A stretch of 64,000 nucleotides of DNA from Flavobacterium aquariorum (GTDB taxonomy: Bacteria; Bacteroidota; Bacteroidia; Flavobacteriales; Flavobacteriaceae), in contig NZ_QKXH01000001.1 in NCBI RefSeq assembly GCF_003254745.1, forward strand, positions 124,001-188,000, in the 5' to 3' direction. The notes under the pieces were generated by a model. The model was not told where the DNA came from, ran no database searches, and saw only the letters and a program-made list of their open reading frames with translations. The translations under genes and the position numbers were made by a program. This document shows, piece by piece, positions 37,352 to 46,175 of the stretch (positions are counted from its first letter, which is position 1; every line of letters begins with the position of its first letter).

Positions 37352-37960
37352 ATGGCTTTTGAATTACCACAATTACCTTATGCGTATGACGCATTAGAAC
37401 CTCATATTGATGCACGTACAATGGAAATTCACCATTCAAAGCATCACAATGCTTATACAACAAATTTGAATGCAGCTATCGCTGGCACTGATTTGGAAGG
37501 AAAAACGATTGAAAACATTTTACTTAACTTAGACTTAAAAAATACTGCAGTTCGAAATAACGGTGGTGGTTTTTACAATCACAATTTGTATTGGACAGTT
37601 ATGTCTCCAAATGGTGGTGGATTGCCAACAGGTGAATTATTAGCCGCTATTGAAGCTGCTTTCGGAACATTTGAAGAGTTTAAAGCTAAATTTTCAAAAG
37701 CAGGTGTAACACAATTTGGTTCTGGATGGGCGTGGTTATGTGTTCAAAAAGGAGGTAAAGTAGACATTTGTGGGACAGCAAATCAAGACAATCCCTTGAT
37801 GCCGGGAATTGGTTGTGAGGGAACTCCAATTTTAGGAATGGATGTTTGGGAACATGCTTATTACTTACACTACCAAAACAGAAGACCTGATTATATAGAA
37901 GCATTCTTTAATATAATAAACTGGACAGAAGTCGCTAGACGTTTTGCTATAGAGAAATAG
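37352..37960 (+). CDS. sodA: Superoxide dismutase (Mn/Fe family)
   Basis: This enzyme dismutates superoxide to oxygen and peroxide. The 202-aa protein has all four metal ligands of the Mn/Fe family: His in [10 protein letters not shown], His in GFYNHNLYW, and Asp and His in [19 protein letters not shown] is also present. A Gln in the TANQDNPLM segment, where Mn enzymes carry the active-site Gln, and Gly-rich MSPNGGG favour manganese or cambialistic use; this metal call is inference. No signal peptide, so it is cytosolic. Confidence 0.95.
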   Translation: MAFELPQLPYAYDALEPHIDARTMEIHHSKHHNAYTTNLNAAIAGTDLEGKTIENILLNLDLKNTAVRNNGGGFYNHNLYWTVMSPNGGGLPTGELLAAIEAAFGTFEEFKAKFSKAGVTQFGSGWAWLCVQKGGKVDICGTANQDNPLMPGIGCEGTPILGMDVWEHAYYLHYQNRRPDYIEAFFNIINWTEVARRFAIEK

Positions 37961-38069
37961 AGTTCGAAAGATAATAGATTCTTAGATGATAGACGAATAG
38001 ACTGAAAAGTTTATTCGTCTATTTTTTTTGATCCTTTTACCTGTTTTATTTCTTAAGACTTTATTCCAA

Positions 38070-38145
38070 TAAAAAAGGCGGAATTTTACTTCCACCCTTT
38101 TTGCCCCAAATCTACCATAAACTTAACCTACTAAAAATTATGGTA
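38070..38145 (-). ncRNA. Small-RNA-like module, copy 1 of 4
   Basis: On the minus strand a TATATTTG box (38148-38155) is followed by a TACCATAA / TTATGGTA stem (38138-38145 with 38113-38120). Then come a conserved single-stranded segment ATTTGGGGC and an intrinsic terminator, GGTGGAA with TTCCGCC, plus T6 (38071-38076). In this copy one terminator base pair is G-C where copies 2-4 have A-U, a compensatory change that supports RNA structure. It is the first of four copies between sod and purF. A predicted transcript is about 75 nt. Confidence 0.6.
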
Positions 38146-38259
38146 ATCAAATATACAGTGAAACAAACTGTTTTAATACTATTTTCGATGAATGCCCCAA
38201 ATACTCGTTTAATTGCTAATTTACTGAATTTCAGTAAATTAAATTTATTTTTTAGCAAT

Positions 38260-38333
38260 AAAAAAGGTGAAATTTTACTTTCACCCTTTTTGCCCCAAAT
38301 CTACCATAAACTTAACCTACTAAAATTATGGTA
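38260..38333 (-). ncRNA. Small-RNA-like module, copy 2 of 4
   Basis: The layout is the same as copy 1: -7 box TACATTTG (38336-38343, an exact TAnnTTTG match), upstream stem TACCATAA/TTATGGTA, invariant AGTAGGTTAAG loop, ATTTGGGGC linker, and terminator GGTGAAA / TTTCACC with T6. It lies 189 bases from copy 1. Confidence 0.6.
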
Positions 38334-38482
38334 CTCAAATGTACGTTGATAATCACTTTCTTGAAAATATTTTCGATGAATGTCACAAATAAACGATTAT
38401 TAACTAATTCATTGATTTTCAGGTTATTTAACTTGTTATTTTACTCTTAATTTATCTAAAGAATGCGTGATTTTATTCCAAT

Positions 38483-38557
38483 AAAAAAGGTGAAATTTTA
38501 CTTTCACCCTTTTTGCCCCAAATCTACCATAAACTTAACCTACTAAAAATTATGGTA
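38483..38557 (-). ncRNA. Small-RNA-like module, copy 3 of 4
   Basis: It has -7 box TATATTTG (38560-38567), stem CTACCATAA/TTATGGTAG, the invariant loop and linker, and terminator GGTGAAA / TTTCACC with T6. It lies 223 bases from copy 2. The spacer between copies is itself recognisably related from copy to copy. Confidence 0.6.
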
Positions 38558-38708
38558 GTCAAATATAGTTTGACATTTGTTTATTTTAAAATATACTCGA
38601 CAAATTCCCTAAATACTCGTTTATTGAATAATTTATTGATTTTCAACACATTAAACTTATTGTTTCGATCTTAATTTATATGTAAAAAAAACTTGACTTA
38701 ATTCCAAT

Positions 38709-38783
38709 AAAAAAGGTGAAATGTTACTTTCACCCTTTTTGCCCCAAATCTACCATAAACTTAACCTACTAAAATTATGGTAG
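38709..38783 (-). ncRNA. Small-RNA-like module, copy 4 of 4
   Basis: It has the same two hairpins and linker. The -7 box here is TATATTCG (38785-38792), one mismatch from consensus, and the terminator loop has changed (GTAACA for GTAAAA) while the stem is kept. It is the copy nearest the end of purF, whose stop codon is 79 bases away. Confidence 0.55.
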
Positions 38784-38861
38784 GCGAATATACTTTGAGA
38801 TTTACAACTTTGAAAATAAAATCGATTAAACACCCACAAACCCGTTTATCGGCAAAATGGA

Positions 38862-40760
38862 TTAATATGCTCTAGCGTCTTTTCCTTCATAAAAATTCAT
38901 GAAAGCCCTGTTAACCACGCGGTTACCTCCTGGAGTAGGATAATCACCGGTAAAATACCAATCTCCTAAATTTTTTGGACAGGCAACATGTAAATCTTCA
39001 ACTGTTTGAAAGATAATTTTCACTTCTGCGTTAATTTCCGGCGAGCTTAGCATTTCAGCTATTTTATCTGAAACCTCTTGAGGTGCAAACGGCTCGTATA
39101 TAGCAGTCACATAATTCACAACGTCATTATCGTGATAGTCTTCCTGAGCTTTACACTTAGCATAAACTTCATCAACGATATGGTATAAGTTTCTTTCTTT
39201 TAACAACTCCAAGGCAGCTCTAAAAGCAACAAGCCCTTCTAGCTTTGCCATATCAATTCCATAACAATCCGGAAATCTTATTTGTGGTGCCGAAGAAACA
39301 ATTACAATCCTTTTTGGATTAAGACGATCCATCATTTTGATAATACTCATTTTAAGAGTTGTACCTCTTACAATACTATCATCAATTATTACGAGATTGT
39401 CTGTTGGTTTTATCACACCATATGTAACATCATAAACGTGAGCCACCAAATCGTCTCTACTACTATCTTCAGTAATAAAAGTTCTCAATTTAGCGTCTTT
39501 TATGGCAACTTTTTCAGTTCTTATTTTTACAGATAGTAACTTCTCCAAAGAATCAACTGTTAACGTGTCTTTGTTTTCCAGAATGAAATTTTTCTTTCTT
39601 TGATTTAAGAAGTCTTGTGCAGCTTCCACCAGTCCATAGAAAGAAGTTTCTGCCGTATTTGGAATATATGAAAACACTGTGTTATCTGTGTCATTATCAA
39701 TTGATTCTAGCACTGCCGGAAGAATTAATTTTCCCAAATTCTTTCTTTCTTGATAGATTTCGGCATCACTTCCTCTTGAAAAATAAATGCGCTCAAATGA
39801 ACATGCTTTTTTAACAGTTGGAGTAAGTATCTCTTTCATAGAAACATCTCCATTTTTCTTGATGATTAATGCACTCCCTGGGTCAATTTCTTGAACGCTT
39901 TCAAATGGTACATTAAATACCGTTTGAATAACAGGTCTTTCAGAAGCTACAACCACAATCTCTTCATCCTGGTAATAATAAGCAGGGCGAATTCCTGCCG
40001 GATCTCTAAAAACAAATGCATCTCCATGACCTAATAAGCCTGCCATAGCGTATCCACCGTCAAGATTTTTTGCTGAACGGGAAAGTATTTTTGCAATATC
40101 TAAACGATCTGCAATAACTGGCGAAGCCTCTCTTTTAGAATAACCCTCAGCTTTGCAATCTTGATATAACTGCATTACTTCTTTGTCCAAAAAGTGACCA
40201 ATTTTTTCCATTACCGTAACCGTATCAGCCATTTCTTTTGGATGTTGACCCAACTCAACCAGATTCTCAAAAAGCTCTTTAACATTGGTCATGTTAAAAT
40301 TCCCTGCCAAAATCAAGTTTCTGTGCATCCAATTACTTTGACGCAAAAATGGATGAACGCTTTCTATACTATTTTTGCCAAAAGTTCCATAACGCACATG
40401 CCCTAAAAACAATTCTCCTATATAAGGAATATTAGCTTTTAATTCTGACATATCATCCGCGTATTCTGGATGGGCAGTCATTTCTTCGTTTATTCTATCA
40501 TTTATTTGTTTGAAAACATCTTGAATCGGTTGTGCATGATTGGAACGTACACGACTGATATATCTTTCACCAGGCTCCACATCCATTTTAATACTTGCAA
40601 AACCAGCACCATCTTGACCACGATTGTGCTGCTTCTCCATCATCAAATACATTTTTTGGATACCATAGAAAGCAGTTCCGTACTTTTCTTTATAGAATTC
40701 AAGGGGTTTTAAAAGTCTAACTAAAGCTATTCCACATTCGTGTTTTAAAGCGTCGCTCAT
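38862..40760 (-). CDS. purF: Amidophosphoribosyltransferase (PurF)
   Basis: PurF makes phosphoribosylamine from PRPP and glutamine, the first step of purine synthesis. The 632-aa protein has a short propeptide ending before Cys9 (KHECGIALV), the N-terminal nucleophile of class II glutamine amidotransferases. It also has QHNRGQDGAG, GHVRYGTFG, and the PRPP motif VIIDDSIVRGTTLK at 457-470. It is over 100 residues longer than E. coli PurF because of insertions in both domains, which is usual for the Flavobacterial form. purN lies 1.6 kb upstream on the same strand, though with other genes between. Confidence 0.92.
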   Translation of the reverse strand: MSDALKHECGIALVRLLKPLEFYKEKYGTAFYGIQKMYLMMEKQHNRGQDGAGFASIKMDVEPGERYISRVRSNHAQPIQDVFKQINDRINEEMTAHPEYADDMSELKANIPYIGELFLGHVRYGTFGKNSIESVHPFLRQSNWMHRNLILAGNFNMTNVKELFENLVELGQHPKEMADTVTVMEKIGHFLDKEVMQLYQDCKAEGYSKREASPVIADRLDIAKILSRSAKNLDGGYAMAGLLGHGDAFVFRDPAGIRPAYYYQDEEIVVVASERPVIQTVFNVPFESVQEIDPGSALIIKKNGDVSMKEILTPTVKKACSFERIYFSRGSDAEIYQERKNLGKLILPAVLESIDNDTDNTVFSYIPNTAETSFYGLVEAAQDFLNQRKKNFILENKDTLTVDSLEKLLSVKIRTEKVAIKDAKLRTFITEDSSRDDLVAHVYDVTYGVIKPTDNLVIIDDSIVRGTTLKMSIIKMMDRLNPKRIVIVSSAPQIRFPDCYGIDMAKLEGLVAFRAALELLKERNLYHIVDEVYAKCKAQEDYHDNDVVNYVTAIYEPFAPQEVSDKIAEMLSSPEINAEVKIIFQTVEDLHVACPKNLGDWYFTGDYPTPGGNRVVNRAFMNFYEGKDARAY

Positions 40761-40870
40761 TGTTTTATTGTTTGTAGTTATTGGTATTTAATGATGTCTC
40801 AATTCTTATTACTCTAATCAAATACGATGCAAATTCGTACTCTTTCTTATAAATATTGACTGTACTAATT

Positions 40871-40895
40871 AAAAAAAGCCTCATATAGAGGCTTA
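40871..40895 (-). terminator. Intrinsic terminator after the PfkB kinase gene
   Basis: AAGCCTC and GAGGCTT form a 7-bp stem with a 5-nt loop and a seven-base T run on the minus strand, just past the stop at 40902. Confidence 0.8.
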
Positions 40896-40901
40896 AGAAC
40901 A

Positions 40902-41825
40902 TTATAATTCTATTTCAAACTGGGTCAGAGACTTGAACTGTTTCAATCTTGAGACTACCTCTTCTTTGTCCAAATCAAGCATTCGTTCCGTTCCAAATTT
41001 CTCTACGCTGAAAGAAGCTAAATTGGAACCATGAATAATTGCATTTTTCATATTATCGAAAGAAACATTTTCGCTTTGTGTAATGAATCCTGAAAAACCA
41101 CCTGCAAAAGTATCTCCTGCTCCCGTTGGATCAAAAACCTCTTCTAATGGTAATGCCGGCGCAAAGAAAATCTCTTCACCATGGAACAATAAAGCCCCAT
41201 GTTCTCCTTTTTTAATTACTACATATTTTGGTCCCATTTTATGAATTTTTGCAGCCGCTTTAACCAAAGAATATTCTCCTGAAAGCTGACGGGCTTCTTC
41301 ATCATTTATGGTAATAACATCTACTCTTTTTATGATTGCCAATAATTCAGGCAAAGCACAATCCATCCAAAAATTCATGGTGTCCAAAACCACTAATTTT
41401 GGCTTGGTTTCCATCTGATCCAAAACACTGCTTTGTACTAAAGGATGAAGATTGCCCAACATCACAATTTCGGCATTTTTATAATCTTGAGGAACTTTAG
41501 GTTGAAAATCTGCCAAAACATTAAGTTCTGTAATCAAAGTATCTCTCGAATTTAAATCATTATGATACAATCCACTCCAGAAAAAAGTTTTTCCACCTTT
41601 GACAACTTCAATTCCAGAAATATCAATTTTTCTATCCGTTAACAAATCAAGATATTCTTGTGGGAAATCGTCGCCAACCACAGAAACTATAGCTGATTGC
41701 ACATTAAAAAAAGAAGCTGATATCCCTATATATGTTGCTGCTCCACCTAGAATTTTATCTGTTTTTCCAAACGGAGTTTCAATTGCGTCGAAAGCTACTG
41801 TTCCAACAATCAATAATTTATTCAT
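40902..41825 (-). CDS. PfkB-family sugar/nucleoside kinase
   Basis: This 307-aa kinase of the ribokinase superfamily has the anion-hole motif DPTGAGDTFAGGF near residues 233-245, with the catalytic Asp. GGAATYIG lies near the N-terminus. The sequence fits the Bacteroidota adenosine/sugar kinase group; the exact phosphate acceptor cannot be read. The ATG at 41825 gives the typical MNKLLIVGTVAFD start. It is upstream of purF and downstream of rnhA, all on the minus strand. Confidence 0.88.
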   Translation of the reverse strand: MNKLLIVGTVAFDAIETPFGKTDKILGGAATYIGISASFFNVQSAIVSVVGDDFPQEYLDLLTDRKIDISGIEVVKGGKTFFWSGLYHNDLNSRDTLITELNVLADFQPKVPQDYKNAEIVMLGNLHPLVQSSVLDQMETKPKLVVLDTMNFWMDCALPELLAIIKRVDVITINDEEARQLSGEYSLVKAAAKIHKMGPKYVVIKKGEHGALLFHGEEIFFAPALPLEEVFDPTGAGDTFAGGFSGFITQSENVSFDNMKNAIIHGSNLASFSVEKFGTERMLDLDKEEVVSRLKQFKSLTQFEIEL

Positions 41826-41900
41826 TATATGAGTTTCGAATTAGGGTGCAAAGATAGTCCTTAAGTTGCAATATTGCAAAGGGTAAATACCTCAAAGTTT

Positions 41901-42380
41901 TCACAAAAGTTTTCCCTCCTCCTTTTCATAAAAAGCATCAACGGAAAGTTGCTTTTGCATTGAAGCCATGACTGCCAATTCATCGCATCTTTCGTTTTGG
42001 GGATGATTGTTATGACCTTTAATCCATTTGAAATCGACTTTATGTTTTTTGTAAATAATTAGAAATCTTTTCCATAAATCAGGGTTCTTCCTGCCTACAA
42101 ATCCTTTCTTTTCCCAACCAAAAACCCATTTTTTTTGAACGGAATCTACAACATACTTTGAATCTGAGATTACTAAAACGGATGTGTTTTCTTTTTTTAG
42201 TTTTTCCAATCCAACGATAACGGCCAAAAGCTCCATTCTATTATTGGTAGTATACCGAAAACCCTCGTAAAATTCTTTTTTATAAGGTTTGCCAACCCAT
42301 TCCATTACAACTCCATAGCCTCCATTTCCAGGATTCCCTTTGGCTGCACCATCCGTATATATATGTACGTCGTATTCCAA
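41901..42380 (-). CDS. rnhA: Ribonuclease HI
   Basis: RNase HI removes RNA from RNA-DNA hybrids. The 159-aa protein has the four acidic active-site residues: Asp in IYTDGAAKGNPG, Glu in NRMELLAVI, Asp in VISDSKYV and a late Asp in ERCDELA, and the His of KGHNNHPQN. There is no N-terminal hybrid-binding domain. It is the bacterial short form. It lies 9 bases after the purN stop on the same strand and probably shares its transcript. Confidence 0.95.
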   Translation of the reverse strand: MEYDVHIYTDGAAKGNPGNGGYGVVMEWVGKPYKKEFYEGFRYTTNNRMELLAVIVGLEKLKKENTSVLVISDSKYVVDSVQKKWVFGWEKKGFVGRKNPDLWKRFLIIYKKHKVDFKWIKGHNNHPQNERCDELAVMASMQKQLSVDAFYEKEEGKLL

Positions 42381-42389
42381 AGTAGTAAA

Positions 42390-42959
42390 TTAAAGATTGG
42401 AGGTAAGAAGTTTTTCAATAACCACTGGAAAATATTGCTGTTCCAATGTATGTATTTTTTCCGCTACCGATTCCGGCGTATCGTTTTCAGAAAGAGCTAC
42501 GCTCTGCTGGAAAATAATATTGCCTTCATCATAGTTCTCGTTTACATAATGAATGGTTATTCCTGTTTCTTTTTCATTATTTTCAACTACCGCTTTATGA
42601 ATATGCATACCATACATTCCCTTTCCCCCAAATTTTGGCAATAGCGCGGGATGTATATTTATTATGCAATTTGGATAAGCTTCAATCAAATTTTCGGGGA
42701 ATTTTAACAAAAAACCAGCTAAGACAATCAAATCAGGTTGAAAATTACTAACTTTTTGTAATATTTTTCCTGAATTTAATTCTTCTTTTGAAAAAATAAC
42801 GGTCGGAACAGCTAATTTTTTTGCTTTATTAAGAACTGTTGCATTCGAATTATTTGAAAAAACCGCTATCACAGTTCCTGTAGATCTATTGCCAAAATAT
42901 TTTATAATATTTTCAGCGTTAGTCCCCGATCCAGAAGCAAATATCAGTATTCTTTTCAT
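42390..42959 (-). CDS. purN: Phosphoribosylglycinamide formyltransferase
   Basis: PurN transfers a formyl group from 10-formyl-THF to GAR in purine synthesis. The 189-aa protein has FASGSGTNAENII (phosphate-binding loop), INIHPALLPKFGGKGMYG with the catalytic His, and the later Asp in YDEGNII. I chose the ATG at 42959 (MKRILIFASG); the longer frame from 43061 would add 34 hydrophobic residues that overlap the acpP promoter on the other strand. It is divergent from acpP and followed by rnhA. Confidence 0.93.
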   Translation of the reverse strand: MKRILIFASGSGTNAENIIKYFGNRSTGTVIAVFSNNSNATVLNKAKKLAVPTVIFSKEELNSGKILQKVSNFQPDLIVLAGFLLKFPENLIEAYPNCIINIHPALLPKFGGKGMYGMHIHKAVVENNEKETGITIHYVNENYDEGNIIFQQSVALSENDTPESVAEKIHTLEQQYFPVVIEKLLTSNL

Positions 42960-43076
42960 AATTCGTTTTTTTAAATTTATGCAAAAAAAGGAATAAAAAA
43001 CGAAAATAAATAGATTTACGAAATCTTTGTTGAAATAAATTTTATAAATTAGTACACACATTTATTCACTAAATAG

Positions 43077-43106
43077 TTGTTTTAAAATAAAGTTGTTTTA
43101 TTTTTG
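43077..43106 (+). promoter_or_regulatory. Promoter of acpP
   Basis: TTG (43077-43079), a 19-base spacer and an exact TATTTTTG (43099-43106) match the Bacteroidota consensus. The acpP ATG is 32 bases downstream. A matched spacer with no mismatch fits the high expression expected of acpP. Confidence 0.7.
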
Positions 43107-43137
43107 CCAACAAATTAAATTCTAAAATTAAAAGATT

Positions 43138-43374
43138 ATGTCAGACATTGCATCAAGAGTAAAAGCGATTATCGTAGACAAATTAGGTGTTGACGAAAAC
43201 GAAGTTGTAACAGAAGCAAGCTTCACTAATGATTTGGGAGCTGACTCATTAGACACTGTTGAGCTTATTATGGAATTCGAAAAAGAATTTGATATCCAAA
43301 TTCCAGACGATCAAGCAGAAAACATCGCTACTGTAGGTCAAGCTATCTCTTACATCGAGGAAGCTAAAAAATAA
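43138..43374 (+). CDS. acpP: Acyl carrier protein
   Basis: AcpP carries fatty-acyl chains on a phosphopantetheine arm. The 78-aa acidic protein has the attachment Ser37 in [12 protein letters not shown] and the usual four-helix pattern. It is followed by a hairpin and then fabF, the standard Bacteroidota order. Strong upstream promoter. Confidence 0.98.
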   Translation: MSDIASRVKAIIVDKLGVDENEVVTEASFTNDLGADSLDTVELIMEFEKEFDIQIPDDQAENIATVGQAISYIEEAKK

Positions 43375-43381
43375 TAATGAC

Positions 43382-43423
43382 ACACCCGATTTCTAAAATT
43401 TTAAAGTTTTAAGAATCGGGTGT
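43382..43423 (+). terminator. Terminator/attenuator after acpP
   Basis: ACACCCGATT pairs perfectly with AATCGGGTGT around a 22-nt loop. The following TATTATTT tract is imperfect, so it probably passes some transcription into fabF, giving excess acpP message. Confidence 0.6.
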
Positions 43424-43566
43424 TATTATTTGAATTAAATTAATTTTTCGATTGAACTTCAATCAAATTATATTTACATTATAATACCCATGTCTCTTTT
43501 AGTTACTTTGTATAGTATAGAAAGCATGGGCTTTATTTGTTAAAAGATAACAAAAATAAAAACGTT

Positions 43567-44826
43567 ATGGTTTTAAGAAGAGTTGTTGTAACAGGCCTTG
43601 GTGCTCTTACTCCCATTGGTAATAATATTGAGGAATTTTGGAATGGTCTAATCAATGGTGTTAGTGGAGCAGCTCCAATAACCTATTTCGATGCTTCAAA
43701 ATTTAGAACACAGTTTGCCTGTGAAGTAAAGAACTTCAATGTTGAAGACTTTATAGACAGAAAAGAGGCAAGAAAAATGGACCGTTACGCACAATACGCT
43801 ATGGTTGCTTCGGAAGAAGCTGTAAAAGATGCCGGTTTCGATTTTGACAAAATAAACAAAGACAGAGTAGGTGTTATTTGGGGTTCCGGAATTGGAGGAT
43901 TAGAAACTTTTCAAATAGAGGTTCTTAATTTTGCAGCCGGAGACGGTACACCAAAATTTAATCCTTTCTTCATACCAAAAATGATTGCAGATATTGCAGG
44001 CGGTCTAATTTCAATGAAATATGGATTTAGAGGACCTAATTTTACAACGGTTTCAGCTTGTGCATCCTCAACAAACGCAATCATTGACGCTTTCAATTAT
44101 ATTAGATTAGGTCACGCAGACGCTATAGTAACAGGCGGTTCAGAAGCTGCTGTAACAATTGCAGGAATGGGAGGTTTTAATGCTATGCATGCCTTATCGA
44201 CCAGAAATGACGATCCAAAAACAGCTTCTAGACCAATGGACAAAGACAGAGATGGATTTGTGTTAGGTGAAGGCGCTGGTGCATTAATCTTAGAAGAATA
44301 CGAACACGCTGTAGCCCGTGGCGCAAAAATATACTGTGAAATTGGCGGAGGCGGAATGTCTGCAGATGCTTATCACATTACTGCACCACATCCTGAAGGA
44401 TTAGGAGCTAAAAATGTAATGTTAAACTGTTTGAGAGATGCCGGTTTAGAACCAACTGATGTAGACGGTGTAAATATGCATGGAACTTCAACTCCTCTTG
44501 GTGATATTGGAGAATCAAAAGCAATTCTACACGTTTTTGGCGAACACGCTTATACAATGAATTTGAATTCAACAAAATCAATGACTGGCCACTTACTTGG
44601 TGCTACTGGAGCAATTGAAGCTATATCTTGTATTCTTTCATTAAAACATGGTATTGTTCCTCCAACAATCAATCATTTTACAGATGATGAAAACATTGAC
44701 CCAAAATTAAACTTTACTTTTAACGTTGCTCAAAAAAGAGAAATGAACGTTGTTATGAGTAATACATTTGGTTTTGGTGGCCACAATGCTTGCGTTTTGG
44801 TAAAAAAATTAGATTACAAAGCATAA
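43567..44826 (+). CDS. fabF: 3-oxoacyl-ACP synthase II
   Basis: FabF extends acyl-ACP by condensation with malonyl-ACP. The 419-aa protein has the catalytic triad Cys165 (VSACASSTNA), His305 (HGTSTPLGD) and His342 (KSMTGHLLGAT), and the typical N-terminus RVVVTGLGALTPIG. I chose the ATG at 43567; an upstream TTG frame from 43537 adds ten Lys/Asn residues. Its stop codon is directly followed by the rnc ATG, with no base between (TAAATG). Confidence 0.95.
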   Translation: MVLRRVVVTGLGALTPIGNNIEEFWNGLINGVSGAAPITYFDASKFRTQFACEVKNFNVEDFIDRKEARKMDRYAQYAMVASEEAVKDAGFDFDKINKDRVGVIWGSGIGGLETFQIEVLNFAAGDGTPKFNPFFIPKMIADIAGGLISMKYGFRGPNFTTVSACASSTNAIIDAFNYIRLGHADAIVTGGSEAAVTIAGMGGFNAMHALSTRNDDPKTASRPMDKDRDGFVLGEGAGALILEEYEHAVARGAKIYCEIGGGGMSADAYHITAPHPEGLGAKNVMLNCLRDAGLEPTDVDGVNMHGTSTPLGDIGESKAILHVFGEHAYTMNLNSTKSMTGHLLGATGAIEAISCILSLKHGIVPPTINHFTDDENIDPKLNFTFNVAQKREMNVVMSNTFGFGGHNACVLVKKLDYKA

Positions 44827-45567
44827 ATGCGTATACTTAAAAAAATATTCTCAAAATCCCGTTCTCTAGAAGACGGGATTTTTTTTGATTCTATTCAACC
44901 TATTCTCGGTTTTGATCCCGTAACTCTAGAATGTTACAAAAAAGCATTTACCCATCGCTCTTCCAATCGTATCGATTTAAAAGGGAACCCTGTTAATTAC
45001 GAAAGACTTGAATTTTTGGGAGACGCAATGCTAAGTGCCGTAATTGCAGCTTACTTATTTAATGAAGCTCCGCTTGGAGACGAAGGTTATCTAACCAAAA
45101 TGAGGTCTAAAATAGTCAGTAGAGAACATTTAAATGAGTTAGGTAAAGATTTAAATCTGATCCAATTTGTAGAAAGCAAAGTACCAGTTCATCATTTTGG
45201 CGAAAACATTCATGGTAATATATTCGAATCTTTGATCGGAGCCATTTACTTGGACAGAGGATATGAATATTGTGAAAAATTCATCCAAAAAAGAGTAATC
45301 ATCCCTTATGTTGACATTGCTCGACTCGAAGGAAAAGTAATTAGCTACAAAAGCCTTGTTATCGAATGGTGTCAAAAAGAGAAAAAACAGTTTCATTATG
45401 ACATATTTGAAGACAATGGTATTGATGGTCAACGCCTATTTGGGGTAAAACTTAGTATTGACGACAAAGTAATTGCAAAAGCCAGAGCTACTTCTAAAAA
45501 GAAAGCGGAAGAAAAGGCTTCTCAACGAGCTTACTTTGCATTTCAAGAGAAAATTGACAGAAAATAA
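44827..45567 (+). CDS. rnc: Ribonuclease III
   Basis: RNase III cleaves double-stranded RNA in rRNA processing and mRNA decay. The 246-aa protein has the catalytic-helix signature ERLEFLGDAML, the second acidic motif HGNIFESLIGAIYLD, and a C-terminal double-stranded-RNA-binding domain with ATSKKKAEEKASQRAY. The ATG abuts the fabF stop. The N-terminal KIFSKSRSLEDGIFFD segment fits family members as I recall them, so the hairpin at 44853-44886 lies inside coding sequence. Expression may therefore be limited by termination within the gene. Confidence 0.94.
   Translation: MRILKKIFSKSRSLEDGIFFDSIQPILGFDPVTLECYKKAFTHRSSNRIDLKGNPVNYERLEFLGDAMLSAVIAAYLFNEAPLGDEGYLTKMRSKIVSREHLNELGKDLNLIQFVESKVPVHHFGENIHGNIFESLIGAIYLDRGYEYCEKFIQKRVIIPYVDIARLEGKVISYKSLVIEWCQKEKKQFHYDIFEDNGIDGQRLFGVKLSIDDKVIAKARATSKKKAEEKASQRAYFAFQEKIDRK
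44853..44886 (+). terminator. Terminator-like hairpin inside the start of rnc
   Basis: AAAATCCCGT and ACGGGATTTT form a perfect 10-bp stem with a 10-nt loop and continue into an eight-base T run (44879-44886). It lies 26 bases into the rnc frame, so transcripts from acpP-fabF that stop here would contain only the first few codons of rnc. Structure is seen; activity is inferred. Confidence 0.6.
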
Positions 45568-45681
45568 CTATTCCATTATCAATACTACATCGTTTTCGTT
45601 AATAAAATATCAAAATCATAGCCGCCAAGCAACCTTTTGCGACAATAGAAATACTATATTTACATCTTATTTTTTAATGAA

Positions 45682-46170
45682 ATGGCAATTCATAAACTGG
45701 ATTTTGGCGAATTTGACGAAATAGATTATAGTCTTATTGCTATTCACACTTCATTAGAAGATTACCGATTGGCTTATTTTATCAATCAAAAACTTCATGT
45801 AAATCTGAATAAATCTATAAAAGAAATTCAAATTACAGTTAAGGAAGGGGAAGCTCATTTTTCTAGATTTCATTATTATGAAAAGAAAAAAGAGATTTCC
45901 TGGGATTTGATACAGAATAAAAACGAAGTCATTCAACAACAAAAAGAGGAAAATCAGAGTTTGTTTTCAAATGTAAATTTAGAAGTTGTCACAAAAGTGT
46001 ATATGCTTCCTGAATTTAAAAAAGTAGATTACTTTTTGAAAATAGAAAATAGCAATGAGAATTTAAACCTTTTAAAAATACAGAATGAATTGAATACAAT
46101 AGACAATATAGCAACGATCTATATTGTTGACATAAATAAAATAAAATCTAAAAACAATTTAATTTTTTAA
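45682..46170 (+). CDS. IPExxxVDY family protein
   Basis: This 162-aa protein contains LPEFKKVDYFLKIE, the variant of the IPExxxVDY motif that names this Bacteroidota family. It is acidic and has no signal peptide or membrane segment. No function is known. Its position between rnc and pyk is characteristic of Flavobacteriaceae. The ATG is at 45682. It ends 5 bases before pyk, so the two share a transcript. Confidence 0.85.
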   Translation: MAIHKLDFGEFDEIDYSLIAIHTSLEDYRLAYFINQKLHVNLNKSIKEIQITVKEGEAHFSRFHYYEKKKEISWDLIQNKNEVIQQQKEENQSLFSNVNLEVVTKVYMLPEFKKVDYFLKIENSNENLNLLKIQNELNTIDNIATIYIVDINKIKSKNNLIF

Positions 46171-46175
46171 TACCA

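Noticed and set aside
38101..38349. 82-aa ORF between sod and purF
   Set aside because: It spans two of the four RNA-like modules and reads the same repeat twice, as expected of non-coding repeats.
38070..38790. CRISPR array or integron attC sites
   Set aside because: Units are ~75 bases with 110-150-base related spacers; the spacers are homologous to one another, no cas or integrase gene is present, and hairpin/terminator structure explains the repeats better.
42960..43061. 34-residue hydrophobic extension of PurN
   Set aside because: It overlaps the upstream region of divergent acpP, and PurN proteins start at MKRILIFASG; the hydrophobicity reflects AT-rich DNA.
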